Numbered from the stretch's first letter, positions 35,115-44,660 are shown. The stretch is 64,000 bases of DNA from Escherichia fergusonii ATCC 35469 (GCF_000026225.1 NC_011740.1:1302001-1366000), one strand, 5' to 3'. The notes: a model not told the origin generated them from the sequence alone. Program-made: numbers and translations.

Positions 35115-35200
35115 TGATGTCTCCTTATCACATTGATTTTCACCTGAGCGAAGGCACTCTAGTCTTGTTATGCCGTGAAAAACAGTCTGATTCTGGAGAC

Positions 35201-35238
35201 AAAAAAATGTGGCCGCAGAAGAATTTCATTGGCCACAT
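35201..35238 (-). terminator. sppA terminator
   Basis: ATGTGGCC (35207-35214) pairs with GGCCACAT (35231-35238); on the minus strand six to seven Ts follow. It ends sppA just past its stop. Confidence 0.85.
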
Positions 35239-35249
35239 AATTTGCTGAT

Positions 35250-37106
35250 TTAACGCACGTTGGCACAGGTCAGGCAGAATGCATAACGATTTTGTGGATC
35301 ATTAAATGCTGCCAGTTTATCGCTTTCAGCTTTTACCGCACTTGCCGCTGTTGCCAGCGGTGCCGGAAGCATCGCCTGAATAGCCTGCGGTAACATTGCG
35401 CGAACGGAACCAGACATGCTATCGACAACCATATCGAAGAACGTCGGTTCATCCTGATAGTAATTGATACTCCACTGTTTCAACTTCGCCAGCTCAGCCG
35501 CTTTAGCAACCGCATCATCGAAATCACCGAGACTATCGACCAGACCATTTGCTTTGGCATCTTCGCCAGTCCATACGTGACCCTGCGCAATTTTGTCTAC
35601 CTGTTCTGGTGTTGATTTACGCGCATCGGCGACCAGAGTGATAAAGCGTTTATAGCCATTTTCAATGCTTAACTGCATCATCTGCTGCACTTCTGTGGGT
35701 AATGACTGTGTAACAGACATATTCGCCAGTGGAGAAGTGGATACACCATCGGTGTGAACGCCAATGGAATCAAGGCTATTTTCAACGGTATTAATTACCC
35801 CAAAAATACCGATAGAACCCGTCAGCGTGCTGGGGTTGGCGATGATGTAATTAGCCGGCGTGGAGATCCAATAACCACCGGAAGCGGCCATTCCACCCAT
35901 CGACACTACCACCGGTTTACCCGCTGCTTTCGCTGCAGCCAGTTCGGAACGAATGACCTCTGAAGCCGTGACACTTCCGCCTGGGCTATTAACACGCAAT
36001 ACAATCGCTTTCACTTTTGGATCAAGACGTGCATCGCGGATTTGCGCTGCTGTAGTGTCACCACCGACATTACCCGGTGTTTCTTCACCGTCCATAATCG
36101 CGCCGTTGGCAAAGACCACACCAATCATCTCTGGTGTTTTCACTGGAGTTTTCAACGCATAGTCATAGAAACTGATCGCACGATAATTTTTATCGGCTTT
36201 GCTCCAGCCAAATTGCTTGGTCAGTGCTTTTTCGACATCAGCACTGGAGCCCAGCGCATCAACCAGTTTATGGTCGAGTGCGTATTGTGCAGTATCGCCG
36301 CCCAGTTTAGTCAGATCAGCAATCATCGCCTGGGCACCGGGGAAGACTTGTTGGGCAGAAATTTGCCGATTGGCGGCAATAGTGTTGAGATAGTTCTGCC
36401 ACAGTTCGCCAACCCAGCGGCTGTCAGCTTCACGGGCTGCCGGAGACATATCATCGCGAATAAATGGTTCAACAGCTGATTTATAAGTCCCAACGCGGAA
36501 TACATGAGTGGAGACTTTCAGCTTATCGAGCAGGGATTTGTAGTACAGGCCATTAGTTGCAAAACCATGTAGATCAACCGTGCCCTGAGGGGAAAGCCAG
36601 ATTTTGTTGGCGAAACTGGCCAGATAATACTGCCCCTGGGTATAGCTTTCACCAATAGCAATCACGGGTTTACCACTGTCACGGAACTCACGTAGTGCTT
36701 TGCCGATATATTGCATCGACGGTTGATCTGCACCCGCAAAGTTTTCCAGATCCAACACAATTCCGGTGATATTGCTGTCATCTTTCGCCTGACGAATCGT
36801 ATTAACGATGTCAAACAATGAGTTTTCTTGCAGACGTTCAGAGCTGGCGCCAAATAACTGGCGACCAATCACCCCCAGTCGGTGATTGTTGGAGGGTTTA
36901 TCCACAATTACACCGGAGATATCCAGCAGCAATGCGCCCCGACTGGCGGAGTCGCTACTGCCATTACTGCTGACTTGCATCCAGATACCGACACCGATCA
37001 GCACCAGGAAAATAAATAACAAATTAAGGACCATTTCACGGACAAAGTTGAGCAGTCGCCATGTCCATTTAAAAAATCCGGCTACAAATCGCCATAGGGT
37101 TCGCAT
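35250..37106 (-). CDS. sppA: Signal peptide peptidase SppA (protease IV)
   Basis: This 618-residue inner-membrane serine protease degrades cleaved signal peptides. It has an N-terminal anchor (REMVLNLLFIFLVLIGVGIW) and two tandem S49 domains. The Ser-Lys dyad is Lys in RVGTYKSAVEPF (near 209) and Ser in MGGMAASGGYW (near 409). ATG 37106 with GGGAG upstream matches E. coli; a long in-frame 5' extension reaching 37385 is not expected to be translated. Divergent from ydjA. Confidence 0.96.
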   Translation of the reverse strand: MRTLWRFVAGFFKWTWRLLNFVREMVLNLLFIFLVLIGVGIWMQVSSNGSSDSASRGALLLDISGVIVDKPSNNHRLGVIGRQLFGASSERLQENSLFDIVNTIRQAKDDSNITGIVLDLENFAGADQPSMQYIGKALREFRDSGKPVIAIGESYTQGQYYLASFANKIWLSPQGTVDLHGFATNGLYYKSLLDKLKVSTHVFRVGTYKSAVEPFIRDDMSPAAREADSRWVGELWQNYLNTIAANRQISAQQVFPGAQAMIADLTKLGGDTAQYALDHKLVDALGSSADVEKALTKQFGWSKADKNYRAISFYDYALKTPVKTPEMIGVVFANGAIMDGEETPGNVGGDTTAAQIRDARLDPKVKAIVLRVNSPGGSVTASEVIRSELAAAKAAGKPVVVSMGGMAASGGYWISTPANYIIANPSTLTGSIGIFGVINTVENSLDSIGVHTDGVSTSPLANMSVTQSLPTEVQQMMQLSIENGYKRFITLVADARKSTPEQVDKIAQGHVWTGEDAKANGLVDSLGDFDDAVAKAAELAKLKQWSINYYQDEPTFFDMVVDSMSGSVRAMLPQAIQAMLPAPLATAASAVKAESDKLAAFNDPQNRYAFCLTCANVR

Positions 37107-37266
37107 GTATTCTCCCTTCGTAAAATTACGTCTGGTACAGACGCATAAGATGTGGCTATCGTAATGATCAGGTTGCCTCTTGTCAGCAGGAATCACTGTC
37201 TGCGCTGTAACAAATTCTGCGTCCGTGTTAATTTTGTGAATAAACACCATGACAGGAGTTAACAAA

Positions 37267-37818
37267 ATGGATGCACTTGATCTGCTGATTAACCGCCGTA
37301 GCGCTTCTCGCCTGGCAGAACCTGCACCTGCGGGTGAACAACTGCAAAATATTTTGCGTGCCGGAATGCGTGCACCGGACCACAAGTCCCTGCAACCGTG
37401 GCATTTCTTTGTTATTGAGGGCGAAGGACGTGAACGTTTTAGTGCTGTTCTGGAACAAGGTGCGCTGGCAGCCGATAGCGATGAAAAAGCCGTTGATAAA
37501 GCGCGTAATGCCCCCTTTCGTGCGCCACTGATTATTACCGTGGTTGCGAAATGCCAGCAAAATCATAAAGTTCCACGTTGGGAGCAAGAAATGTCCGCGG
37601 GATGTGCTGTTATGGCAATGCAGATGGCAGCAGTGGCACAAGGTTTTGGGGGGATTTGGCGTAGCGGGGCGTTAACTGAAAGTCCGGTCGTTCGTGAAGC
37701 ATTTGGCTGTGGTGAAGACGATAAAATCGTCGGTTTTCTCTATCTGGGTACGCCACAACTGAAAGCCTCAACGACAATTAACGTGCCAGACCCGGCGCCT
37801 TTCGTCACATATTTTTAA
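37267..37818 (+). CDS. ydjA: Minimal nitroreductase-family protein YdjA
   Basis: This 183-residue FMN-dependent oxidoreductase is among the smallest nitroreductase-family members. The N-terminal INRRSASRLAEP carries the arginines that bind FMN phosphate, and GIWRSGALTESPVV lies near the flavin. Its physiological substrate is unknown. ATG 37267 follows a CAGGAG. It precedes selD by about 116 bases, which contain a long hairpin. Confidence 0.95.
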   Translation: MDALDLLINRRSASRLAEPAPAGEQLQNILRAGMRAPDHKSLQPWHFFVIEGEGRERFSAVLEQGALAADSDEKAVDKARNAPFRAPLIITVVAKCQQNHKVPRWEQEMSAGCAVMAMQMAAVAQGFGGIWRSGALTESPVVREAFGCGEDDKIVGFLYLGTPQLKASTTINVPDPAPFVTYF

Positions 37819-37834
37819 AAATATCCTGGAAACT

Positions 37835-37869
37835 GTCTGGATTCTGAGCAAAGGCTCCAGAATCCGGAC
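37835..37869 (+). terminator. Hairpin between ydjA and selD
   Basis: GTCTGGATTCTG (37835-37846) pairs with CAGAATCCGGAC (37858-37869), including one wobble. The downstream sequence is pyrimidine-rich (ACTCTCTCTT) without a pure T-run, so it may attenuate rather than fully stop transcription. Confidence 0.55.
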
Positions 37870-37934
37870 ACTCTCTCTTACTACATAACGGAATGAGGGT
37901 TACCATACCCCGATTGCATTGACAGGAGATGTCC

Positions 37935-38978
37935 ATGAGCGAGAACTCGATTCGTTTGACCCAGTACAGTCACGGTGCAGGTTGCGGCTGTAAAATTTCC
38001 CCAAAAGTGTTGGAAACCATCCTCCACAGTGAACAGGCGAAGTTTGTTGATCCGAATTTGCTTGTGGGTAATGAAACCCGCGATGATGCGGCGGTGTACG
38101 ATCTGGGCAATGGCACCAGTGTCATCAGCACCACCGACTTCTTTATGCCGATCGTTGATAATCCTTTCGATTTTGGCCGCATTGCGGCGACTAACGCCAT
38201 CAGCGATATCTTTGCGATGGGTGGCAAACCGATTATGGCGATTGCGATCCTCGGCTGGCCGATCAATAAACTTTCCCCGGAAATTGCCCGCGAAGTGACC
38301 GAGGGTGGACGCTATGCATGCCGTCAGGCGGGTATAGCGCTGGCTGGCGGTCACTCCATCGATGCACCGGAACCGATTTTTGGTCTGGCGGTGACGGGGA
38401 TCGTACCGACCGAGAGGGTGAAGAAAAACAGTACTGCACAAGCCGGATGCAAACTGTTCCTGACGAAACCGCTGGGGATAGGCGTTCTCACCACAGCCGA
38501 GAAAAAATCGCTGCTGAAACCGGAACATCAGGGACTGGCGACGGAAGTGATGTGCCGGATGAATATTGCAGGCGCGTCCTTTGCCAATATCGAAGGCGTA
38601 AAAGCGATGACCGACGTTACTGGTTTTGGTCTGCTGGGCCATTTGAGCGAAATGTGTCAGGGTGCTGGTGTGCAGGCGCGCGTCGATTATGAGGCGATCC
38701 CGAAACTGCCGGGTGTTGAAGAGTATATTAAGCTGGGCGCAGTACCTGGCGGCACCGAACGCAACTTTGCTAGCTATGGTCATCTGATGGGTGAAATGCC
38801 GCGTGAAGTGCGCGATCTACTGTGCGATCCGCAAACTTCTGGCGGTCTGCTGCTGGCGGTCATGCCGGAAGCAGAAAATGAGGTCAAAGCTACAGCCGCC
38901 GAGTTTGGCATTGAACTGACGGCGATTGGCGAACTAGTGCCAGCGCGCGGCGGTCGTGCCATGGTTGAGATTCGTTAA
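37935..38978 (+). CDS. selD: Selenophosphate synthetase
   Basis: This 347-residue ATP-dependent enzyme makes selenophosphate for selenocysteine and selenouridine. The N-terminal GAGCGCK holds catalytic Cys17 and Lys20, and the AIRS-type domain shows DDAAVYDL, STTDFFMPIV, TDVTGFGLLGH and CDPQTSGGLL. The position-17 residue is Cys, not Sec. topB begins four bases after the stop, so the genes are cotranscribed. Confidence 0.98.
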   Translation: MSENSIRLTQYSHGAGCGCKISPKVLETILHSEQAKFVDPNLLVGNETRDDAAVYDLGNGTSVISTTDFFMPIVDNPFDFGRIAATNAISDIFAMGGKPIMAIAILGWPINKLSPEIAREVTEGGRYACRQAGIALAGGHSIDAPEPIFGLAVTGIVPTERVKKNSTAQAGCKLFLTKPLGIGVLTTAEKKSLLKPEHQGLATEVMCRMNIAGASFANIEGVKAMTDVTGFGLLGHLSEMCQGAGVQARVDYEAIPKLPGVEEYIKLGAVPGGTERNFASYGHLMGEMPREVRDLLCDPQTSGGLLLAVMPEAENEVKATAAEFGIELTAIGELVPARGGRAMVEIR

Positions 38979-38982
38979 GTCG

Positions 38983-40938
38983 ATGCGGTTGTTTATTGCC
39001 GAAAAACCGAGTCTGGCGCGCGCCATTGCTGATGTCCTGCCCAAACCGCACCGGAAAGGCGATGGCTTTATCGAGTGCGGCAATGGTCAGGTGGTGACCT
39101 GGTGTATCGGTCACCTGCTTGAGCAGGCGCAGCCAGACACCTACGACAGCCGCTATGCACGCTGGAATCTGACTGATCTCCCCATTGTCCCGGAAAAGTG
39201 GCAATTACAGCCCCGACCCTCCGTGACCAAACAACTTAATGTCATCAAACGCTTCTTGCATGAAGCCAGCGAAATTGTTCATGCCGGAGACCCGGATCGT
39301 GAAGGGCAGTTGCTGGTTGATGAAGTGCTGGACTATCTGCAACTGGCACCGGAAAAGCGCCAGCAGGTACAACGTTGCTTGATAAACGACCTGAACCCGC
39401 AGGCGGTTGAGCGGGCGATCGATCGTCTTCGATCCAATAGCGAGTTTGTACCGCTGTGCGTTTCTGCGCTGGCGCGAGCACGAGCCGACTGGTTATACGG
39501 CATCAATATGACCCGCGCGTACACCATTCTCGGTCGTAATGCGGGTTATCAGGGCGTGCTTTCCGTGGGACGCGTGCAGACGCCCGTGCTCGGGCTGGTG
39601 GTGCGCCGCGATGAAGAGATTGAAAACTTCGTGGCGAAAGACTTCTTTGAAGTCAAAGCGCATATCGTGACGCCTGCCGATGAGCGGTTTACCGCTATCT
39701 GGCAACCAAGCGAAGCGTGTGAACCGTACCAGGATGAAGAAGGGCGCTTGTTACATCGTCCGCTGGCGGAGCATGTAGTTAACCGCATCAGTGGTCAACC
39801 GGCTATTGTCACCAGCTATAACAATAAACGGGAATCAGAATCCGCGCCGCTGCCGTTTTCGCTTTCGGCGTTGCAGATTGAAGCGGCAAAACGCTTTGGT
39901 CTGAGCGCGCAGAATGTGCTTGATATTTGTCAGAAGCTGTACGAAACGCACAAGTTAATCACTTATCCGCGTTCCGATTGTCGCTATTTGCCAGAAGAAC
40001 ATTTTGCCGGACGCCACGCGGTGATGAATGCTATCAGCGTCCATGCGCCGGATCTGTTGCCGCAACCAGTGGTAGATCCAGATATACGCAACCGCTGTTG
40101 GGATGACAAAAAGGTCGATGCGCACCACGCCATCATCCCGACCGCGAGGAGTTCTGCCATCAACCTGACGGAAAACGAGGCGAAGGTCTATAACCTGATT
40201 GCTCGTCAGTATTTGATGCAGTTCTGTCCGGACGCGGTGTTCCGCAAGTGTGTTATCGAACTGGAAATAGCCAAAGGCAAATTTGTCGCTAAAGCCCGTT
40301 TTCTAGCTGAAGCAGGCTGGCGCACGCTGTTAGGCAGCAAAGAGCGCGATGAAGAAAACGACGGCACGCCACTGCCTGTGGTGGCGAAAGGCGATGAGTT
40401 GCTGTGTGAAAAAGGCGAAGTGGTAGAGCGGCAAACGCAGCCACCGCGTCATTTTACCGATGCAACACTGCTTTCGGCGATGACCGGGATCGCGCGCTTT
40501 GTGCAGGACAAAGATCTGAAAAAGATCCTTCGTGCCACCGATGGTCTGGGGACAGAAGCAACCCGTGCCGGGATTATTGAACTGTTGTTCAAGCGTGGCT
40601 TTCTGACCAAAAAAGGGCGCTATATCCACTCCACCGACGCCGGAAAAGCGTTATTCCATTCGCTGCCAGAAATGGCTACGCGACCGGACATGACCGCGCA
40701 CTGGGAATCGGTGCTGACGCAAATCAGCGAAAAGCAGTGTCGCTATCAGGACTTTATGCAACCGTTGGTGGGGACGTTGTACCAGTTGATTGATCAGGCC
40801 AAACGTACGCCGGTGCGGCAGTTTCGCTGCATAGTGGCTCCAGATGGCGGAGAAGGAAATAAAAAGACTTCATCACGTAAGCGAGCAGCGAAAAAAAGCC
40901 CGCCAGCAGATGAAGCTGGAAGCGGGGCGATAGCGTAA
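38983..40938 (+). CDS. topB: DNA topoisomerase III
   Basis: This 651-residue type IA topoisomerase decatenates replication intermediates. The Toprim domain is at the N-terminus (MRLFIAEKPSLARAIADVLP, with HAGDPDREGQLLVDE), and the active-site Tyr is in KLITYPRSDCRYLP near residue 328. The C-terminus is Lys/Arg-rich (KKTSSRKRAAKKSPPADE) and two residues shorter than I recall for K-12. ATG 38983 is preferred over 38956 inside selD. Confidence 0.97.
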   Translation: MRLFIAEKPSLARAIADVLPKPHRKGDGFIECGNGQVVTWCIGHLLEQAQPDTYDSRYARWNLTDLPIVPEKWQLQPRPSVTKQLNVIKRFLHEASEIVHAGDPDREGQLLVDEVLDYLQLAPEKRQQVQRCLINDLNPQAVERAIDRLRSNSEFVPLCVSALARARADWLYGINMTRAYTILGRNAGYQGVLSVGRVQTPVLGLVVRRDEEIENFVAKDFFEVKAHIVTPADERFTAIWQPSEACEPYQDEEGRLLHRPLAEHVVNRISGQPAIVTSYNNKRESESAPLPFSLSALQIEAAKRFGLSAQNVLDICQKLYETHKLITYPRSDCRYLPEEHFAGRHAVMNAISVHAPDLLPQPVVDPDIRNRCWDDKKVDAHHAIIPTARSSAINLTENEAKVYNLIARQYLMQFCPDAVFRKCVIELEIAKGKFVAKARFLAEAGWRTLLGSKERDEENDGTPLPVVAKGDELLCEKGEVVERQTQPPRHFTDATLLSAMTGIARFVQDKDLKKILRATDGLGTEATRAGIIELLFKRGFLTKKGRYIHSTDAGKALFHSLPEMATRPDMTAHWESVLTQISEKQCRYQDFMQPLVGTLYQLIDQAKRTPVRQFRCIVAPDGGEGNKKTSSRKRAAKKSPPADEAGSGAIA

Positions 40939-40976
40939 GCGCGCGAATCTTTCGTGCTATTCGAGTCATATTCTGA

Positions 40977-41017
40977 AATATCCAGCGGATCAAGAAAATT
41001 CGTTGGATATTTTTTTT
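40977..41017 (+). terminator. topB terminator
   Basis: AATATCCA (40977-40984) pairs with TGGATATT (41004-41011), immediately followed by a run of Ts. It separates selD-topB from ynjI. Confidence 0.8.
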
Positions 41018-41065
41018 GCATGGATAAAATTATCGCCTCTAAAGTATGTAATAACAGGGAATGTA

Positions 41066-42106
41066 ATGAATAAAGTTTTATTACAAAACCATCCTGGGAG
41101 CGAGAAGTATTCTTTCAATGGCTGGGAAATATTTAATAGTAATTTTGAACGGATGATTAAAGAAAATAAGGCCATGCTGCTTTGTAAGTGGGGGTTTTAT
41201 TTAACATGTGTTGTCGCTCTAATGTTTGTATTCGCAGCTATAACATCCAACGGTTTGAATGAAAGAGGCTTGATTATCGCGGGATGCTCTTTTCTTTATC
41301 TATTAATTATGATGAGTCTTATTGTTCGGGCCGGTTTTAAAGCAAAAAAAGAACAACTGCATTATTATCAGGCTAAAGGTATTGAGCCGCTCAGTATCAA
41401 GAAATTACAGGCGCTACAATTGATCGCACCTTATCGATTCTATCATAAGCAATGGTCTGAAACGCTGGAGTTCTGGCCGCGAAAGCCTGAATCTGGCAAA
41501 GATACCTTTCAATATCATGTGCTTCCTTTTGACTCGGTCGATATCATCAGTAAAAGACGCGAGTCTTTAGAGGATCAATGGGGTATCGAAGATAGCGAAA
41601 GTTATTGTGCCTTAATGGAGCATTTTCTTTCTGGCGACCATGGAGCCAATACCTTTAAAGCGAACATGGAGGAAGACCCAGAGCAGGTTATCGCCTTGTT
41701 GAATAAATTTGCTGTTTTTCCCTCAGACTATATCTATGATTGCGCTAATCATCGCTCCGGTAAATCCTCGGCGAAGCTAATATGGGCGGCGGAATTATCA
41801 TGGATGATCTCGATATCGAGCACAGCTTTTCAAAACGGGACAATTGAAGAAGAACTGGCCTGGCATTATATAATGATTGCTTCTCAAAAGGCGCACGAGT
41901 TGTTCGAAAGCGAAGAAGATTATCAAAAAAATAGTCTAATGGGATTTCTTTACTGGCATATCTGCTGCTATCGCAGAAAGTTAACGGATGCTGAACTTGA
42001 AGCGTGTTATCGTTACAACAAGCAGTTTTGGGAGCACTACAGTAAGAAATGCCGTTGGCCCATCAGAAATGTTCCCTGGGGAACATCATCCGTTAAATAC
42101 CCATAA
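41066..42106 (+). CDS. ynjI: YnjI, inner-membrane protein of unknown function
   Basis: This 346-residue protein matches E. coli YnjI. Two adjacent membrane helices (about residues 41-62 and 70-90) precede a large cytosolic helical domain (DUF1266-like C-terminal part, from about residue 170) ending RWPIRNVPWGTSSVKYP. ATG 41066 gives the K-12 length; an ATG at 41003 lies in the topB terminator. No function is known. It is convergent with gdhA across a BIME. Confidence 0.92.
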   Translation: MNKVLLQNHPGSEKYSFNGWEIFNSNFERMIKENKAMLLCKWGFYLTCVVALMFVFAAITSNGLNERGLIIAGCSFLYLLIMMSLIVRAGFKAKKEQLHYYQAKGIEPLSIKKLQALQLIAPYRFYHKQWSETLEFWPRKPESGKDTFQYHVLPFDSVDIISKRRESLEDQWGIEDSESYCALMEHFLSGDHGANTFKANMEEDPEQVIALLNKFAVFPSDYIYDCANHRSGKSSAKLIWAAELSWMISISSTAFQNGTIEEELAWHYIMIASQKAHELFESEEDYQKNSLMGFLYWHICCYRRKLTDAELEACYRYNKQFWEHYSKKCRWPIRNVPWGTSSVKYP

Positions 42107-42120
42107 ACGCCTGAAATTTT

Positions 42121-42214
42121 GCCGGGGGCGCTGCACTTGCCCGGCCTACATTAGAGCGTAATTGCAATGAATTATGCCCATTTGTAGGCCCGATAAGCGT
42201 AGCGCCATCAGGCA
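42121..42214. repeat. BIME between ynjI and gdhA
   Basis: A REP-like unit at 42121-42150 (GCCGGGGGCGCTGCACTTGC...) and an inverted REP at 42183-42214 (GTAGGCCCGATAAGCGTAGC...) lie between the convergent 3' ends. Confidence 0.85.
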
Positions 42215-42222
42215 TTTACAAC

Positions 42223-43566
42223 TTAAATCACGCCCTGATTCAACATTGCATCGGCTACTTTTACAAAGCCTGCAATGTTCGCGCCCTGCACGTAATTGGT
42301 CTGCTTGCCTTCGCCGCCGTATTCCACACAAGAATGGTGAATATCGAGCATGATGTGATGCAGGCGAGCATCAACTTTTTCGGCTTTCCAGCTTAAACGA
42401 GCAGCGTTCTGCGCCATTTCCAGACCAGAGGTCGCTACGCCACCGGCATTGGCCGCTTTACCCGGTGCAAACAGTACACCTGCTTCAAGGAACAGGTTCG
42501 TTGCTTCGATGGTGGTCGGCATGTTGGCACCTTCCGCGACCGCTTTCACGCCATTGGCGATCAGAACCTGAGCAGCTTCGACATCCAGTTCGTTCTGGGT
42601 GGCGCATGGCAGAGCGATATCAACCGGAACAGACCAGGGCTGCTGGCCTTCGAGATACACCAGACCAAACTCTTTGGCGTAATCTGCAACACGACCATCA
42701 CGACTGGATTTGATTTCGATAAGGCGCGCCAGTTTCTCTTTGGTAAAGCCACTTTCGTCCACGACCGTACCGCTGGAATCAGAAGCGGTGATCACACGGG
42801 CACCGAATTCCATGGCTTTCTCGATTGCGTACTGTGCAACGTTACCAGAGCCGGATACCGAAACACGCATTCCTTCGAAGCCCAGACCATGGCGTTTCAG
42901 CATGGCTTCAGCGAAGTACACCAGACCATAACCAGTAGCTTCTGGTCGAATCAGGCTGCCGCCAAAAGAGAGACCTTTACCCGTAAATACGCAAGCGCTG
43001 TTATTAGAAAGCTTACGCATCATACCCGCCATAAAACCAACTTCACGACCGCCTACGCCAATATCGCCTGCCGGAACGTCAGTGTCTGGCCCCAGATGAC
43101 GATAGAGCTCCGTCATCAGTGCCTGACAAAAACGCATCACTTCGCCTTCACTTTTACCTTTAGGATCGAAGTCACTTCCGCCTTTACCGCCGCCCATAGG
43201 CAGAGTGGTCAGGGCGTTTTTGAAGGTTTGCTCGAAGCCAAGGAATTTAAGAATGGAAAGATTTACAGATGGGTGGAAACGCATACCGCCTTTATACGGA
43301 CCAATAGCGGAGTTGAACTGAACACGCCATGCACGGTTAACTTGTACCTGACCGCGATCATCAACCCAAACTACGCGAAACTGGATGGCACGCTCTGGTT
43401 CAACCAGACGTTCCAGTAATGACATTTGACGATAACGTGGGTTCTGCTCAAGAAACGGCCACAGGGTGGTCATTACTTCACGAACGGCTTGCGCGAATTC
43501 GGTCTGATGCGGATCGCGCTTTTGTACATGGTTGAGGAAGGACTCCAGAGAACATGTCTGATCCAT
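42223..43566 (-). CDS. gdhA: NADP-specific glutamate dehydrogenase
   Basis: This 447-residue hexameric enzyme assimilates ammonia onto 2-oxoglutarate when ammonia and energy are plentiful. Catalytic motifs are LPMGGGKGGSDFDPKGKSE (substrate lysines) and PAGDIGVGGREVG (catalytic Asp), and the nucleotide-binding loop is VSVSGSGNVAQYA. AAGGGG precedes the ATG. It ends near a BIME and is divergent from ynjH across 350 bases. Confidence 0.98.
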   Translation of the reverse strand: MDQTCSLESFLNHVQKRDPHQTEFAQAVREVMTTLWPFLEQNPRYRQMSLLERLVEPERAIQFRVVWVDDRGQVQVNRAWRVQFNSAIGPYKGGMRFHPSVNLSILKFLGFEQTFKNALTTLPMGGGKGGSDFDPKGKSEGEVMRFCQALMTELYRHLGPDTDVPAGDIGVGGREVGFMAGMMRKLSNNSACVFTGKGLSFGGSLIRPEATGYGLVYFAEAMLKRHGLGFEGMRVSVSGSGNVAQYAIEKAMEFGARVITASDSSGTVVDESGFTKEKLARLIEIKSSRDGRVADYAKEFGLVYLEGQQPWSVPVDIALPCATQNELDVEAAQVLIANGVKAVAEGANMPTTIEATNLFLEAGVLFAPGKAANAGGVATSGLEMAQNAARLSWKAEKVDARLHHIMLDIHHSCVEYGGEGKQTNYVQGANIAGFVKVADAMLNQGVI

Positions 43567-43771
43567 AGATATAAAAACCCCTTATATATTAGAGTGATGT
43601 TATTGATGCTGTTTGTTATTCAATGCATTTGCAGTTTTCGACTATACCATCAGCAATGTGACGGTAAGCAAGAAAAAAATGACTATGCTAAGCAAATTAA
43701 TAACGCAAAAGGGGTCATAACCAAAAACGATGATGTGTAGAGGGTAAAGTTTACCCAACGTAATGCCGTTA
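43567..43771. promoter_or_regulatory. gdhA upstream region with 15-base palindrome
   Basis: The gdhA promoter must lie here. A TATAGT on the minus strand at about 43642-43647 is a -10 candidate without a clear -35. At 43742-43756 lies a perfect odd palindrome GGGTAAAGTTTACCC that looks like an operator; its binding protein is unknown to me. No gene is seen. Confidence 0.4.
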
Positions 43772-43883
43772 TATACTCATCATAATTCAAGTTGCATGTG
43801 CTTCATCTGCGGGGGATTCGTCCCATCAATGAACCCAGGGCCGACGCAAGCGTTGTTCTGCAACGCGAATTATTTAGAGTGTA
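43772..43883. repeat. ERIC (IRU) element upstream of ynjH
   Basis: Terminal arms TATACTCATCATAATTCAAG and (inverted) AACGCGAATTATTTAGAGTG, with the downstream GTTGCATGTGCTTC, identify an ERIC element of about 112 bases, slightly shorter than the usual 127. It ends 34 bases before the ynjH start and would be in its leader. Confidence 0.85.
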
Positions 43884-43916
43884 TTAAGGCAAGTTGCATT
43901 TTTATAAGGAATATCC

Positions 43917-44192
43917 ATGCGCAATTTAACGGTGTTTTTTGGTCTTCTGATATTGCCCGTTGCTGCATCCGCTAATCCACAGTATCGCCCTGATGTAGAA
44001 GTGAATGTGCCCGCAGAGGTTTTCAGCTCTGGTGGTCAGCGTTCTGCGCCATGTAATCAATGTTGTATCTACCAGGACGAAAACTACTCAGAAGGCGCGG
44101 TCATTAAAGTGGAAGGTGTTCTCTTGCAGTGCCAACGTGATGAGAAAACTCTCAGTACGAATCCGCTGGTCTGGCGCCGCGTAAAGCCATAA
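43917..44192 (+). CDS. ynjH: YnjH, DUF1496 exported protein
   Basis: This 91-residue protein has a signal peptide ending VAASA and a mature part with a CNQCCIYQDENYSEG motif, so three cysteines cluster and a fourth follows in LLQCQRDEK. This is typical of DUF1496. Its location is periplasmic by inference; function unknown. AAGGA precedes the ATG, and an ERIC element forms most of the leader. The 3' end overlaps convergent nudG by 41 bases. Confidence 0.92.
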   Translation: MRNLTVFFGLLILPVAASANPQYRPDVEVNVPAEVFSSGGQRSAPCNQCCIYQDENYSEGAVIKVEGVLLQCQRDEKTLSTNPLVWRRVKP

Positions 44193-44565
44193 ATGCCTCC
44201 AGAAGTGGGATGTCGGCAGGTGCCAGCGGATAGCCCATTGCTTCTGCAGGTGAACACCAGACCAATGCCTGATGCTCATGGGCCTGTAATGTGCCGTAGA
44301 ACTCAGGAACATGCCAGGCATGAAGATGAATGATACGCCCGGAGACTTCCCGCTGGTGGCTGGCAATGTAGTCACCAGGGCGAGCGTCGATCCCCAGTTC
44401 CTCATGCAACTCGCGTATCAACGCTTGCGGTTGGCTTTCTCCCGCTTCCACTTTACCTCCGGCAAATTCCCATAAACCGGCTTGATCTGTATGAACGGGG
44501 CGCTGAGCCAGTAAGATTTTGCCATCTTTTTCGATAATGGCGGCAACAACATCGATTGTTTTCAT
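44152..44565 (-). CDS. nudG: CTP pyrophosphohydrolase NudG
   Basis: This 137-residue Nudix enzyme hydrolyses (deoxy)CTP and oxidised or methylated pyrimidine nucleotides such as 5-hydroxy-dCTP. The Nudix box is intact: GGKVEAGESQPQALIRELHE followed by ELGI. It has two more C-terminal residues than K-12 (ending PADSY), in the region overlapping ynjH. Divergent from ynjF. Confidence 0.96.
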   Translation of the reverse strand: MKTIDVVAAIIEKDGKILLAQRPVHTDQAGLWEFAGGKVEAGESQPQALIRELHEELGIDARPGDYIASHQREVSGRIIHLHAWHVPEFYGTLQAHEHQALVWCSPAEAMGYPLAPADIPLLEAFMALRGARPADSY

Positions 44566-44626
44566 AGCTACACGAATAAGTCACAAAAATGCCATAATAT
44601 CAGATTACTGACCAGGTGCGCTTGTT

Positions 44627-44660
44627 CATGCCGGATGCGGCGTGAATGTATTACCCGGTC
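44627..44660. repeat. Degenerate REP unit
   Basis: CATGCCGGATGCGGCGTGAA followed by an imperfect complementary half is a REP-like unit in the 239-base divergent spacer between nudG and ynjF, an unusual place since REPs normally follow genes. Confidence 0.55.

Noticed and set aside
37107..37385. N-terminal extension of sppA to 711 residues
   Set aside because: The ATG at 37106 has GGGAG, matches the family length and begins at the conserved MRTLWRF; the extension runs into ydjA on the other strand.
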